Shown in pieces: positions 20,080 through 29,453 of a stretch of 64,000 bases of DNA. The translations under genes were made by a program, and so were the position numbers. This DNA is from Nocardioides flavus (ex Wang et al. 2016) (lineage in GTDB: Bacteria > Actinomycetota > Actinomycetes > Propionibacteriales > Nocardioidaceae): positions 62,001 to 126,000 of the forward strand of contig NZ_BNAD01000009.1 in the NCBI RefSeq assembly GCF_014653115.1, written 5' to 3'. The first letter of the stretch is position 1. Each line of letters opens with the position of its first letter. The notes under the pieces were generated by a model, which searched no databases, was not told where the DNA came from, and worked only from the letters and a program-made list of their open reading frames with translations.

Positions 20080-21321
20080 GTGCCCCGACTCCTCCTGCGC
20101 GCCGCGAGCGCCCTCCTGCTCACGGCCCCCCTGCTCACGTGGACGCCGCCCGCCTCCTCCACCGACTCCGCGCCCGCGTCCGCCCAGGTCGAGGACGTGG
20201 TGGCGAGCGTCTCGGTGCGCGCGGCCAAGCGCCAGCGGATCCGCCTCGAGGTGCTGCCGCAGGTCGTGCACCCCGGCGGCGCGGTCGCGAGCGCCGACGC
20301 CGCCCGTACGGCCGTCACCGCCACGCTGCGGCCGGTCATCCCGGGCCGGCGGGTCCAGCTGCAGGTGCGTGAGGAGCACGGCCCGGACGTGCCCGCGACG
20401 TGGCGTGCTGTCGGCCTCAGGCGGCAGGACCGATGGGGTCGCGCGCAGTTCGCCGCCGCCGGCTCGTCGGCGGGGAAGGCCCTCGTCTACCGGGTCAAGG
20501 CGATGGCCTCGGGCCGCACCCGTCCGGTCAAGAGCGCTCCCGTGAGCACCGCCAGGTGGCTCGACCCGACGTGGACCGACGAGTTCTCCGGCTCCCACCT
20601 CGGCGGGGCCTGGGACCACCGCGGGCGCGACTACTCCCACGGCAGCCGCCGCTCCTGCGCCAAGGGCGACCCGCGGGCGACCACGGTCGACGGTGGCGCG
20701 GTGCGGCTGAGCGTCGTCAAGGACCCCGATGCGACGAAGCGGTGCCGGATCAAGGGCCGTGACGCCCGCGCCGGACGCTTCGCCTACCGCCTCAACGGCC
20801 ACATCGGCACCCAGGGCGCCTTCTCCTTCCGCTACGGCGTCGCCGCGGCGCGGGTGAGGTTCCACCGCCTGCGCGGCCAGCACGGCGCCTTCTGGCTCCA
20901 GCCGGTCAGCGGGATGCACGCCGGGGCGCTCGGCAACGAGATCGACGTCGTGGAGTACTTCGGCGACCACCACCCGCAGGGCGGGCTGGCGTCCTTCATG
21001 CACCGCTACGACGGCAAGCGCCGGGTCCCGTCCGGAGGTTGGATCCCGAGGTCGAGGTCCTTCCTGGACGGCCGTCACGACGGGTGGTCGAAGAACTACC
21101 ACGTCTTCTCGGTCGAGTGGACGCCCCGGCAGCTCGTCTTCCGCATCGACGGCAAGGAGACCGCGCGGATCCGTGGACGGATCTCCGCTGAGCGGCAGTT
21201 CGTCATCCTCAGCCTGATCTCGGCCAACTACGAGATCCCCAAGATCAAGGACCGCCGCCTGCCCCAGCACATGTACGTCGACTGGGTGCGGGTGTGGGAG
21301 ACGGGGGACGACCGCGGCTGA
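20080..21321 (+). CDS. Secreted GH16-like glycoside hydrolase
   Basis: 413 aa from GTG 20080. Residues 1-30 are a signal peptide. A basic beta-rich domain (about 35-160) with repeated tracts such as GRRVQLQVREEHGPD resembles a carbohydrate- or wall-binding module. The C-terminal domain (about 165-410) begins DPTWTDEFSGSHLGGAWDHR, typical of GH16. It has the catalytic ExDxxE motif as NEIDVVEYF (Glu287, Asp289, Glu292) and ends with MYVDWVRVW. GH16 enzymes cut beta-glucans, carrageenan and similar polymers. The substrate cannot be told. Confidence 0.8.
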   Translation: MPRLLLRAASALLLTAPLLTWTPPASSTDSAPASAQVEDVVASVSVRAAKRQRIRLEVLPQVVHPGGAVASADAARTAVTATLRPVIPGRRVQLQVREEHGPDVPATWRAVGLRRQDRWGRAQFAAAGSSAGKALVYRVKAMASGRTRPVKSAPVSTARWLDPTWTDEFSGSHLGGAWDHRGRDYSHGSRRSCAKGDPRATTVDGGAVRLSVVKDPDATKRCRIKGRDARAGRFAYRLNGHIGTQGAFSFRYGVAAARVRFHRLRGQHGAFWLQPVSGMHAGALGNEIDVVEYFGDHHPQGGLASFMHRYDGKRRVPSGGWIPRSRSFLDGRHDGWSKNYHVFSVEWTPRQLVFRIDGKETARIRGRISAERQFVILSLISANYEIPKIKDRRLPQHMYVDWVRVWETGDDRG

Positions 21322-21325
21322 GCCG

Positions 21326-21589
21326 TCACCCGCGTCCGCGCAACCCCCGGTAGAGGTCGATCTCGGCCCGCATCCGGGGCGGGAGCGGGACCCCTGCGGC
21401 GGCGAGCGCCTCCGCGTAGGCGTCGAGTGCGTCGAGCAACGACTGGCGCAGCACCTGCTGCTCCGCGAGCCGCTTGTCGTGCCTCGCGTCCTCGAGCCGC
21501 CGGCGCGCGGCGTGCACCGCCTCCAGCAGCATCGAGAGGTGCTCGTGCCGACCCGGGTCCGAGCGTCGTCCTGCGTACAACCTGGCCAT
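21326..21589 (-). CDS. Small hypothetical coiled-coil protein
   Basis: 87 aa, ATG 21589. It is rich in Ala, Arg and Leu, with a long amphipathic helix (EHLSMLLEAVHAARRRLEDA, then RLAEQQVLRQSLLDALDAYA). No family is recognised. Codon bias fits a real gene, and it sits 4 bp from the convergent GH16 stop. Confidence 0.55.
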   Translation of the reverse strand: MARLYAGRRSDPGRHEHLSMLLEAVHAARRRLEDARHDKRLAEQQVLRQSLLDALDAYAEALAAAGVPLPPRMRAEIDLYRGLRGRG

Positions 21590-21648
21590 CCGACCTGTCC
21601 AGCAGGGCCTGCAGCGGGGGTGCCGCCAGCGTCCTGGACCCCTTCAAC

Positions 21649-22920
21649 CTACCCGGTCGTGACCCGCGCCGCCGCCGGAACGCGTGACTGCGCCGCCGGG
21701 ACGACCACATCGGGGGCCGCCTCGGCAGCGGTGCGCAGCCGCCGCTGCTGGGTGGTCATCAGCAGCACGGCGAGGACCGTGGCGCCCACCGTCACGGCGA
21801 ACGCGGCCGTGGCGCCCGACGCGTCGGCCAGCCGACCGGCGAGGCTGGAGCCCAGCGCGTAGCCCAGGCCGGTGGCGCTCGCCAGCATCGTCATGGCGGT
21901 GCCGACCCGAGCCGGCGGCACCGCGCGCTCGGCCAGCGAGAACACCGCGATCATGTAGGGCGCCACCGCGAAGCCCAGGAGCAGCACGGTCGCCGTGGCA
22001 GTCAGGAGCGACCCCACGAGCAGCAGCGGGAGCGAGAGCACGAGCAGGGCCCACGCGGCGAGCAGCGCCCGCCGCTCGTGGCCGACCCGCTCCGGCACGT
22101 ACGCCGTGGCGAGGCCCGCGATCGCGCTGCCGACGCCGAGGGTGGCGTGCACGAGGCCCGCCGTGCCCGGGGTGCCGGCGTACGTGGCGAGCACGGTGGC
22201 GCCGGTCTGGGTCGCACCGAACAGCATGCCGATCGAGAGCTGCGCCCCGACCAGCACCACGAATGCTGCCGTCAGCAACCGGCCGGCCCCGGCCGGACGC
22301 TTCGCGGAGTGGGTGAGGCGGGCCGAGGGGTCGAGCGCGAAGGCCGAGCCGAACACCGCGAGCAGCAGGGCGGCCAGCAGCATCGCACCGCCCGGCGAGA
22401 AGGCCGCGACGGACAGGCCGACCAGGGCCGGGCCCACGGCGAACGAGGCCTCGTCGGCGGCCCCCTCGTAGGAGAACGCCGCGTCGACGAGGCGGCGCTG
22501 GTGGGCGCCCGTGCTCCGGGTCAGCGGGCGCCACCGCACGCGTGCGAGCGGGCCCACCTGAGGAAGGAACAGGCCGGTGGCGGCGGCGGTGAGGACGACG
22601 CTCGACGGTGCGGCGTCGCCGCCCACGACCGCGACGAGAAGGGCCAGGCCGCTCGCGCCCAGCAGCGACTGGACGAGGACGACGGGGCGCTGGCCGACCC
22701 GGTCGGCGAGCGAGCCGGCGACCGGCGCGCCGACGGCGTTGGCGACGGCCAGTGCCCCGGCGCTCAGGCCGCCGAGGCCATAGCTGCCGGACGCGGTCGA
22801 GACGAGGAGGAGCGTGCCGAGCTGGCTCATCGCCAGCGGCAGTCGGCCGACGAACGCCACCATGACGTAGGTCGGGCCGGCGAGGTGGAGGAGTCGGCGG
22901 TAGGAGGCGAGAGGGGTCAC
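21649..22920 (-). CDS. MFS transporter
   Basis: 423 aa. GTG 22920 has AAGGA 7 nt upstream and starts directly before the first membrane segment; a longer in-frame ATG at 22968 adds only an Arg-rich tail. About twelve hydrophobic segments are visible. An MFS motif A-like loop, GSLADRVGQRPVVLVQ, lies between segments 2 and 3, and GRLADASGATAA is its counterpart late in the protein. It is most like drug or metabolite efflux members. The substrate is unknown. Confidence 0.85.
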   Translation of the reverse strand: MTPLASYRRLLHLAGPTYVMVAFVGRLPLAMSQLGTLLLVSTASGSYGLGGLSAGALAVANAVGAPVAGSLADRVGQRPVVLVQSLLGASGLALLVAVVGGDAAPSSVVLTAAATGLFLPQVGPLARVRWRPLTRSTGAHQRRLVDAAFSYEGAADEASFAVGPALVGLSVAAFSPGGAMLLAALLLAVFGSAFALDPSARLTHSAKRPAGAGRLLTAAFVVLVGAQLSIGMLFGATQTGATVLATYAGTPGTAGLVHATLGVGSAIAGLATAYVPERVGHERRALLAAWALLVLSLPLLLVGSLLTATATVLLLGFAVAPYMIAVFSLAERAVPPARVGTAMTMLASATGLGYALGSSLAGRLADASGATAAFAVTVGATVLAVLLMTTQQRRLRTAAEAAPDVVVPAAQSRVPAAARVTTG

Positions 22921-23083
22921 GGGGGTCCTTCGGGGTGCGTCGGAACGACGCGCCGAACCCACCTCCAAGGACGCGTTGAACCCTCTGCTGCGGCCATCCT
23001 ACGAACGAGCCTCGCACGGCCGGGAATCGCGGCGCCGAACCGTGGCCGCCGTCGCGACCGCAGCGGCTACAGTTCGGGCCGCG

Positions 23084-23587
23084 ATGGACGACGACGAGAC
23101 CGGCCTGCACGTGCGCCCCCACGGGCTGCCGATCGACCCCGACACGGCCGGCGACCAGGTCGAGGAGGGCCGGCACCGGTGGCTGGCGTTCGCCCGTACG
23201 CACGCCGACGTCCTCGCGGTGATCAGCGCCGGAGGTGCGTTGGGGAGCCTGGGCAGGTGGGGCCTGGAGCAGCTGCTCCCCTGGTCGGGGACGTCCTTCC
23301 CGTGGGCGACCTTCGCGGTCAACGTGACCGGCGCCCTCGCGCTCGGGGTGCTCATGGTGCTCGTCGTCGACGTGTGGCCCCCGCGCCGCTACGTGCGGCC
23401 CTTCGTCGGCGTCGGCCTGCTGGGCGGCTGGACCACGTTCAGCACCTACGTGCTGGAGGCCCGCGACCTTCTCGCCGTCGGTCGCCCGGGCACCGCCCTC
23501 GCCTACGTCGGCGGGTCGCTGGTCGCCGGGCTCGTCGCGGTGTGGGTGGGCATCGCCCTGACCCGGCTGGTGGCGGTCACCCGATGA
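23084..23587 (+). CDS. crcB: Fluoride ion channel subunit CrcB, first copy
   Basis: 167 aa from ATG 23084; the upstream frame gives only an Arg/Ala-rich tail. After a hydrophilic N-terminal extension of about 45 residues come four membrane segments with Fluc motifs: GGALGSLGRW, WATFAVNVTGAL (pore Asn) and LLGGWTTFSTYVLE (central TTFST sodium/Phe-box region). Fluc channels export fluoride as dual-topology dimers or as heterodimers of paired genes. It overlaps the second crcB by ATGA. Confidence 0.92.
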   Translation: MDDDETGLHVRPHGLPIDPDTAGDQVEEGRHRWLAFARTHADVLAVISAGGALGSLGRWGLEQLLPWSGTSFPWATFAVNVTGALALGVLMVLVVDVWPPRRYVRPFVGVGLLGGWTTFSTYVLEARDLLAVGRPGTALAYVGGSLVAGLVAVWVGIALTRLVAVTR

Positions 23588-23955
23588 CCGTCCTCGCGGT
23601 GCTGCTCGGCGGCGCGATCGGCGCGCCCCTGCGCTACGTGGCGGACCTGTTCGTCCAGTCCCGGCACGAGAGCGTCTTCCCGTGGGGCACCTTCACGGTC
23701 AACGTCGTGGGCTCGCTGGTCCTGGGCCTCACCGCTGCCGCGGTCGTCGAGCTCGGCTCGCCGGACTGGGTGCTGGTCCTCGTCGGGACCGGGCTCTGCG
23801 GTGCGCTGACGACCTTCTCGACCTTCGGCTACGAGACGGTGCGGCTGCTCGAGGAGGGCTCGGTGGGGGCCGCCGCGGCCAACAGCGTGGGCAGCATCGT
23901 GGTCGGCCTGGGCGCCTGCGCGGGCGGCTTCGCCCTCGCGACCGCGCTCCTGTGA
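23584..23955 (+). CDS. crcB: Fluoride ion channel subunit CrcB, second copy
   Basis: 123 aa from ATG 23584. It has the same four-helix Fluc pattern: GGAIGAPLRY, WGTFTVNVVGSLVLG and GLCGALTTFSTFGYE. Translational coupling to the first copy suggests an obligate antiparallel heterodimer, as known for paired crcB genes in Gram-positive bacteria. No fluoride riboswitch core was found upstream of the pair. Confidence 0.92.
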   Translation: MTVLAVLLGGAIGAPLRYVADLFVQSRHESVFPWGTFTVNVVGSLVLGLTAAAVVELGSPDWVLVLVGTGLCGALTTFSTFGYETVRLLEEGSVGAAAANSVGSIVVGLGACAGGFALATALL

Positions 23956-23983
23956 GTCCGGCGCGGTCCCGACTCCGTAGGGT

Positions 23984-25555
23984 GTGCGCGTGTCCCCTCG
24001 TCCCGACCGGCCCGGCACCGGTCGGCGCAGTGGGGGCGTACGGCTGCGCAGCGTCGACCCCCTCGTCCCCGTCGTGGGCGCGGTGTCACTGCTGGTCTAC
24101 GTGCTGCACGGCTTCCACGGCGCCCTGACCCGCGACCTCGGCATCTACAGCTATGCCGGGCAGCAGGTCGCCGAGGGGGTGCCTCCCTACGTCGGCGTCC
24201 TGAACCGCGCCGGGCCGCTCGCCCACGTGCTGCCCGGGGCCGGCGCGCTCGTCGCGCGAGCCGGCGGTCTCGACGACCTCGTCACCATGCGGGTGCTGTT
24301 CATGCTGGTCGCCGTCGCCGCGGTCTGCCTGACCTACGTCCTCGGTCGCGACCTCCTCGGCTCCCGCGCCGCCGGGCTGGTGTCTGCCGGAGCGATGCTC
24401 GCCTTCCACGGCTTCATCGAGTACGCCTCCAACGGCCCGCGCGAGAAGACGCCGATGACCCTCTTCATCATCGGTGCGCTGTGGGCGGTGACCCACCGGC
24501 GCTGGTTCACCGCGGGCGTCCTGACCAGCCTCGCCACGCTGTGCCTGCAGACCGCGTTCTTCAGCACCTTCACCGCCGTGGCGGTCGGCGTGCTGCTGCT
24601 CGCCCACGGGCGCCGGCTGCGGTCGCTGGTGGCGGTCGCCGCCGGCGGGCTCGTGCCCGTGCTCGTCCTGCTCGCGTGGTTCGCGCTCGCCGGGTCGCTG
24701 CGCGAGGCGTACGAGGGGTTCTACGGCATCAACCGGCGCTACACCGTGCCCAACCCGCTGACCACGGACCGCGAGCTGGTGTGGGAGGACCTGCAGCAGG
24801 CGTACGGGACCTCGGTGTGGCTGCTGTTCGCCGGCTGGGTGCTCCTGGTGCTCGTCTCCGCGGCGGCGGCGTCGCGCCGCGCCCGCGCCGCGCAACCCTG
24901 GCTGGCGGTGCTGCCCGCGATGACCGCCGGCCTCCTCGCGGGGACGTGGTGGATCCTGCAGGAGTACGACGCCTGGGCCGACCTGTTCCCGCTGCTGCCG
25001 TTCGCCGCGCTCGGGCTCGGGGCGGCGTACGCCGTGGCGACGCGTGCCCTCGCGCCGCGTTGGCAGGCGGTGTCCGCGACGGTGCTGGCAGGGGCCGCGG
25101 TCGTCGTCGCGCTGACCTACGCGGCGACGAGCCGCGACGACACCCTGGACGAGCAGCGCGAGGCCACGCGGGCGGTCCTCGCCACGCTCGACGCCGACGC
25201 GACCATCACGTCCGTCGAGGCGCCGCAGCCGCTGGTGCTGACCGGTCGGCGCAACCCCACGCGGTACCAGATGTTCCGCAGCGGGCTCCAGGACTACATG
25301 GACGACACGTGGCCCGGCGGGCTCGTCGGGTTCCAGGAGGACCTGGTCGCCGACGGCTCCGACCTCGTGGCGGTGGGGGAGACGGTCTCGATGCGGTGGC
25401 GGGCGTCGTTGCAGCCCGAGTACGTCTACGTCGGCAGCGCCCCGCTGTGGGACTGGTACGCCCGCGCCTCGCTGGGCGAGGACACGATCGCGGACCTGCG
25501 GGAGGCGGCGGGCCACGACCCCGACGACCCGCTCGCCGAGCCGCTGGCGCCATGA
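23984..25555 (+). CDS. GT-C type membrane glycosyltransferase-like protein
   Basis: 523 aa. GTG 23984 is one start; a second GTG two codons later (23990) is equally likely. Roughly ten hydrophobic segments follow a basic N-terminus. The first periplasmic loop has LTRDLGIYSYAGQQVAEG, an acidic site like those of polyprenyl-phosphate sugar-dependent GT-C enzymes (GT39/GT83, ArnT). The last 130 residues form an extracytoplasmic domain. It would transfer a sugar from a lipid carrier to a surface polymer. It is coupled to the flippase-like gene (ATGA). Confidence 0.65.
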   Translation: MRVSPRPDRPGTGRRSGGVRLRSVDPLVPVVGAVSLLVYVLHGFHGALTRDLGIYSYAGQQVAEGVPPYVGVLNRAGPLAHVLPGAGALVARAGGLDDLVTMRVLFMLVAVAAVCLTYVLGRDLLGSRAAGLVSAGAMLAFHGFIEYASNGPREKTPMTLFIIGALWAVTHRRWFTAGVLTSLATLCLQTAFFSTFTAVAVGVLLLAHGRRLRSLVAVAAGGLVPVLVLLAWFALAGSLREAYEGFYGINRRYTVPNPLTTDRELVWEDLQQAYGTSVWLLFAGWVLLVLVSAAAASRRARAAQPWLAVLPAMTAGLLAGTWWILQEYDAWADLFPLLPFAALGLGAAYAVATRALAPRWQAVSATVLAGAAVVVALTYAATSRDDTLDEQREATRAVLATLDADATITSVEAPQPLVLTGRRNPTRYQMFRSGLQDYMDDTWPGGLVGFQEDLVADGSDLVAVGETVSMRWRASLQPEYVYVGSAPLWDWYARASLGEDTIADLREAAGHDPDDPLAEPLAP

Positions 25556-26769
25556 GCGGACGTCGCGCCTCGCTCCTGCTCGCCGCCGGCTCGGTCGTGA
25601 GCGGGGTGCTCGCCTACGTGCTGTTCGCCCTCGTCACGCGCGGGCTCGGGGCGACGACCGCCGCGCCGGTCTCGGTGCTGTGGACCGTGTGGGCGCTCGC
25701 GGGGGCGGCGTTCACCTTCCCGCTCCAGCACTGGATCACCGGCAGCCTGGCGGCCGGCCGGGAGGGCGAGGTCCGGCGCTCCGGCACGCGCGTCGGCGGC
25801 CTGGTGGTGGCTGCTGCCGCGGCCGCCGGCGTGCTGGCGTGGGTGTGGCGGGACCGCCTGTTCGGTCGGGACGACGCCTGGTTCCCCGTGCTCGCGGGGC
25901 TCGTCGTGGTCGGTTCCGCCGCTGTCGGGGTGCTCCGGGGCGGCCTGGCCGGCCGGGGCCGGATGGCGTCGGTCGCGTGGAGCCTGGTCGCGGAGAACGC
26001 GCTGCGGTGCGTGCTGGTGGCAGTGCTGCTGCTCCTCGACGTGCGCGACCCGGTCGCCCACGGGCTCTGCCTGGTGGCGGGGTCGCTGGTCGCGGTGCGG
26101 CCGAGCGCCTGGCGGTACGCCGACGCCGGCGGGCGACCGGCGGGCGCGGTGGCGTTCCTCGGCAGCGCAGGGACGGCCCAGCTCCTCGCGCAGGGCGTGC
26201 TGACCGGCGGGGCCGTGGTGCTCGCGCTCGTCGGCGGCTCGCCCGCCGAGGTGACCTCGATGTTCGCGACGCTCGCCCTCTTCCGGGCGCCGTACATGGT
26301 CGTCCTCGGCACGCTGCCGCAGGTCACCCACCACGTGACCGGCCTCGTCGTCGCAGGCGAGCACCCCGCGCTGCGCTCGCTCGCCCGTCGCGTGGCCGTG
26401 GCCGGGACCGGCGCCGTGGCGGTGGCCACGGCCGTCGGCCTGGTGGCGGGTCCGCTGCTGGTGCGCACCGTCTTCGGTACGAGCGTCGAGGTCGACGCGG
26501 GCGTCGCCGCGATCGTCGGGGCAGGATGCGCACTGGCACTGGTCAATGTCGTGGTCATGGTCGGCGCCCTGGCGCGGGACCGACCCGCCCGCGTCGCCGC
26601 GGCCTGGGGCCTGGCCGTCGCCGCCGGGGCGCTCGCACTGGTGGCGACCCCGTCCGGCCCGGTCGAGCGGGTGGCGTGGGCGTTCCTCGTGGCCGAGGTC
26701 GCCGCGACCGTGCTTCTCGCCGTGGTGGCCTCGGCGCTGCTCAGGACCGGTCGGAGCGCCCGGGCCTGA
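25552..26769 (+). CDS. Polysaccharide flippase-like membrane protein
   Basis: 405 aa from ATG 25552, with about twelve hydrophobic segments. Overall composition and order (SVVSGVLAYVLFALVTRGLG at the start, TFPLQHWITG in segment 2, MFATLALFRAPYMVVLG in the middle) resemble the MATE/Wzx polysaccharide transporter superfamily. No single diagnostic residue proves transport. Coupling to the GT-C gene and the surrounding glycan genes supports a role in moving lipid-linked sugars. Its 3' end overlaps the convergent methyltransferase by 29 bp. Confidence 0.65.
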   Translation: MSGRRASLLLAAGSVVSGVLAYVLFALVTRGLGATTAAPVSVLWTVWALAGAAFTFPLQHWITGSLAAGREGEVRRSGTRVGGLVVAAAAAAGVLAWVWRDRLFGRDDAWFPVLAGLVVVGSAAVGVLRGGLAGRGRMASVAWSLVAENALRCVLVAVLLLLDVRDPVAHGLCLVAGSLVAVRPSAWRYADAGGRPAGAVAFLGSAGTAQLLAQGVLTGGAVVLALVGGSPAEVTSMFATLALFRAPYMVVLGTLPQVTHHVTGLVVAGEHPALRSLARRVAVAGTGAVAVATAVGLVAGPLLVRTVFGTSVEVDAGVAAIVGAGCALALVNVVVMVGALARDRPARVAAAWGLAVAAGALALVATPSGPVERVAWAFLVAEVAATVLLAVVASALLRTGRSARA

Positions 26770-27487
26770 CCGCCGCGAGGAGCACGGACGAGCCGAAGGG
26801 CAGGTCGTGGCGGCGCAGGATCCGTGACTCCGCATGGCACACGCCCGTCAGCGCCCGGTCGACGCGCGGGGACACCTCGGGCAGCCGGGCGTCGCCCGGA
26901 CGCGCCGGACGCACCCGCCGCGCGAGCCGCTCGACGGCGAAGAGGGGGAACACGCCGGCGAAGGCGTACGTCGCGCGCACGACCCGCATGCCGACGCCCT
27001 CCACGAGGTCGACCAGCGCCGGACGCGTGTAGCGGCGGTGGTGCCCGGCGCGGACGTCGTGGTCGGACCACGCCCACGCGTAGGCGGGCACCGAGAGCAG
27101 CATCCGGCCGCCCGGCACCAGCACGCGCGCGAGCTCGGCCACCGCGCGCGTGTCGTCGGCGCAGTGCTCGACGACGTCGAAGGCGGAGACGACGTCGAAG
27201 GTTGCGTCGGCGAAGGGCAGGTCGGTGGCCGACCCCACGACCCCCTCTCCGGCGCGCAGCCCCTCGGGGAAGAGGTCGAGGCTGACGTGCTGCTGCTCGC
27301 CGCGCATCCAGCCGACGCTCGGGGCGTCGGCGCTGCCCACGTCGAGGGTGCGCCGCGGCGCGGCCAGGTGCGGTGTCATCACGGCGCCGAGCAGCTCGGT
27401 CCGGGCGCGGTGCCACCAGTAGCCGTCGTGACGCAGGGAGGACGACCCCGGTTGTCCTGCGGCCACGTGGGGTGGCGCGGGGCTCAC
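26741..27487 (-). CDS. Class I SAM-dependent methyltransferase
   Basis: 248 aa. The GTG start at 27487 overlaps the aminotransferase stop (GTGA). SAM motifs are TLDVGSADAP (motif I), VSLDLFPEG (acidic end of beta-2), ATDLPFADATFDVVSAFDVVEH (motifs II/III) and LVPGGRMLLSVP. It belongs to the Methyltransf_11 group. The likely acceptor is a sugar or glycolipid intermediate made by the neighbouring genes (inference). Confidence 0.82.
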   Translation of the reverse strand: MSPAPPHVAAGQPGSSSLRHDGYWWHRARTELLGAVMTPHLAAPRRTLDVGSADAPSVGWMRGEQQHVSLDLFPEGLRAGEGVVGSATDLPFADATFDVVSAFDVVEHCADDTRAVAELARVLVPGGRMLLSVPAYAWAWSDHDVRAGHHRRYTRPALVDLVEGVGMRVVRATYAFAGVFPLFAVERLARRVRPARPGDARLPEVSPRVDRALTGVCHAESRILRRHDLPFGSSVLLAAVRPGRSDRS

Positions 27488-28677
27488 CGGTCCCACAGGG
27501 TCGCGGTGCAGGCGTCGACGAACGCGTCGACCGTGCGGTCGAGGTCGGCCGCGGACAGCTCGTTGTGGAACGGCAGCCGCAGCAGCCGGTCGCTGACGTC
27601 CTGGGAGACCGGGCACTCGGTCGGCCGTACGGCGAACTCCCGGCCGGCGACGGAGGCGTGGAGCGGCTGGTAGTGGAAGGTGGCCTGCACGCCCGCCTTG
27701 CGCATCAGCTCCAGCACGTCGTTGCGCCGGTCGCGGTGGGGGAGCAGCACGTAGTACATGTGGTGGGCGGGGCTCCGGTCCTCCGGCACCCGCATCACCT
27801 CGAACTGCAGCTCCTCGGCGAGCGGAGCCAGCGAGGCCGCGTAGTGCTCGTGGAGCCGCCGGCGGCGCCCCTGCACCACCTCGCGTTGCTCGAGCTGGCC
27901 GAGGAGGTAGGCCGCCAGGACGTCGGAGAGGCCGAACGAGGAGCCGGTGTCCTTCCAGGTGTACTTGTCGACCTGGCCGAGCATGAACGCGTGCCGGTTG
28001 GTGCCCTTGTCGTAGAGCACGCGGGCACGCTCCACGTCGTCGGGGTCGTTGAGGACGAGGGCGCCGCCCTCGCCGCACACGAAGTTCTTGGTCTCGTGGA
28101 AGCTGAGCGTGGCGTAGCGGCCCAGGCTGCCGAGCGGCTCGTCGCGCCAGGCGCCGAACAGGCCGTGCGCGTTGTCCTCGACGAGACGTACGTCGGGCCA
28201 CTCCGCCATGACCTCGCGGATGCCCTCCACGTCGCACGCGACGCCGGCGTAGTGCACGACGACGACCGCGCGCACGGTCTCGTCGAGCAGGGTGGTCAGG
28301 TGCGCCGGGTCGAGGCCCAGCGTGCGGGGCTCGATGTCGCAGAAGAGCAGCCCTGCCCCCTGCCGGGCGAAGGCCAGGCCGGAGCTGGTGAAGGTGAAGG
28401 ACGGCACGATGACCGTGTCGCCCGGGCCGAGGTCCATGAGCATCGCCGAGAGCTCGAGGGCGGTGGTGCAGGACGTCGTCATCAGCACGTCGGCCGCGCC
28501 GGTCTCGGCGGCGAGGACCTGGGCGGTGCGCTGGGAGAACGGACCGCCCGAGGACAGGTGCCCGCTCGCGACCGCCTCCTGGACGTGCTCGAGCTCGCGA
28601 CCGACCACGGACGCGACGTTGAACGGCACGTCGCGGGGCTCGGCGCCCACGTCGTCCGCGAGCTGCTGCTGTGCCAT
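27484..28677 (-). CDS. DegT/DnrJ/EryC1 sugar aminotransferase, WecE-like
   Basis: 397 aa. ATG 28677 has a strong GGAGG ribosome site 8 nt upstream. The fold-type I PLP enzyme motifs are intact: HLSSGGPFSQRTAQVL, SCTTALELSAMLMDLGPGDT, VEDNAHGLFGAW, and the PLP lysine in SFHETKNFVCGEGGAL. The order and wording are closest to WecE/RffA, which makes dTDP-4-amino-4,6-dideoxygalactose from the 4-keto sugar. It supplies an amino sugar to the surface glycan; the nucleotide sugar substrate is inferred from family. Confidence 0.85.
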   Translation of the reverse strand: MAQQQLADDVGAEPRDVPFNVASVVGRELEHVQEAVASGHLSSGGPFSQRTAQVLAAETGAADVLMTTSCTTALELSAMLMDLGPGDTVIVPSFTFTSSGLAFARQGAGLLFCDIEPRTLGLDPAHLTTLLDETVRAVVVVHYAGVACDVEGIREVMAEWPDVRLVEDNAHGLFGAWRDEPLGSLGRYATLSFHETKNFVCGEGGALVLNDPDDVERARVLYDKGTNRHAFMLGQVDKYTWKDTGSSFGLSDVLAAYLLGQLEQREVVQGRRRRLHEHYAASLAPLAEELQFEVMRVPEDRSPAHHMYYVLLPHRDRRNDVLELMRKAGVQATFHYQPLHASVAGREFAVRPTECPVSQDVSDRLLRLPFHNELSAADLDRTVDAFVDACTATLWDR

Positions 28678-28703
28678 CGCCGGCACCTCCTCCTCGTCGC
28701 GAC

Positions 28704-29453
28704 TCACCACGGCAGGCTCCTGCCCAGTCGGGCGGCCAGGTCGTCGTTGCTGTCCTGGAAGTACCCCGCAACCGCCTCGGCCACACGTGCGTCGAGGCGC
28801 GGTGCCTCGCCGGGGCTCGCGTTGGCGGCCTGCGGCGCGGGGGCCGGCGTACGGTCCGGGTCGAGGCCGAGTGCGGCGACGAGGCTGCTCAGCACGCCGG
28901 GGTCGGCCAGCAGCTCCTCGAGCAGGAGCACGTGCGTGGTCGAGGGGAACGTGGTGGACCAGGGTCCGAGCTGCTCGGCATAGCGGCCGCGACGGAGGTA
29001 GGCGAAGGGGGACACCGACGACTGCCGGGGGTCCCAGGGCTGGTCCCCGCGCAGGTCGGCGAGCAGCGCCTCCTCGAGGCTGCGGGTCTCGAGTCCGTTG
29101 GCGGTGCTGAAGCGCCAGTGCGACACCGCGCGCTCCACCGGGTCGCGCAGCAGCACGACCACGTCGACCTCGCCGAGCACGGCCGCGGCCCGCCCGGGTG
29201 CAGCCGGGTCCTCGAAGTAGCTGGTGCTCTTGTCGCCGAGCACGGCCTCGTCGCGGGCGTGCGCGAACCAGGTCCGGTGGTACCAGTCCGCGCCGCGCGC
29301 CGACAGCGCGGCGTCGCAGAACACCTTGGGCTCCGGAGGCGTCGGCCGCGCCATCGTGAGGTCGGGGTGGGCGTCCAGGGCGCGGCCGAGGTAGGTCGTG
29401 CCGCACCGCTGGGCACCGACCACCAGGAGGTGCCGGTGCCCGCAGCCGCTCAC
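28704..29453 (-). CDS. Sulfotransferase
   Basis: 249 aa. The GTG start at 29453 overlaps the GT2 stop (GTGA). The 5'-phosphosulfate-binding loop GAQRCGTTYLGRAL lies near residues 12-25, and the 3'-phosphate motif VVVLLRDPVERAVSHW near 95-110. It transfers sulfate from PAPS, probably to a sugar hydroxyl of the glycan assembled by this cluster. Heparan-type deacetylase/sulfotransferases and actinobacterial Stf proteins share this layout. Confidence 0.85.
   Translation of the reverse strand: MSGCGHRHLLVVGAQRCGTTYLGRALDAHPDLTMARPTPPEPKVFCDAALSARGADWYHRTWFAHARDEAVLGDKSTSYFEDPAAPGRAAAVLGEVDVVVLLRDPVERAVSHWRFSTANGLETRSLEEALLADLRGDQPWDPRQSSVSPFAYLRRGRYAEQLGPWSTTFPSTTHVLLLEELLADPGVLSSLVAALGLDPDRTPAPAPQAANASPGEAPRLDARVAEAVAGYFQDSNDDLAARLGRSLPW

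Noticed and set aside
22921..23083. Fluoride riboswitch upstream of the crcB pair
   Set aside because: The conserved GGCGATGG core and pseudoknot partner of the crcB motif are not present.
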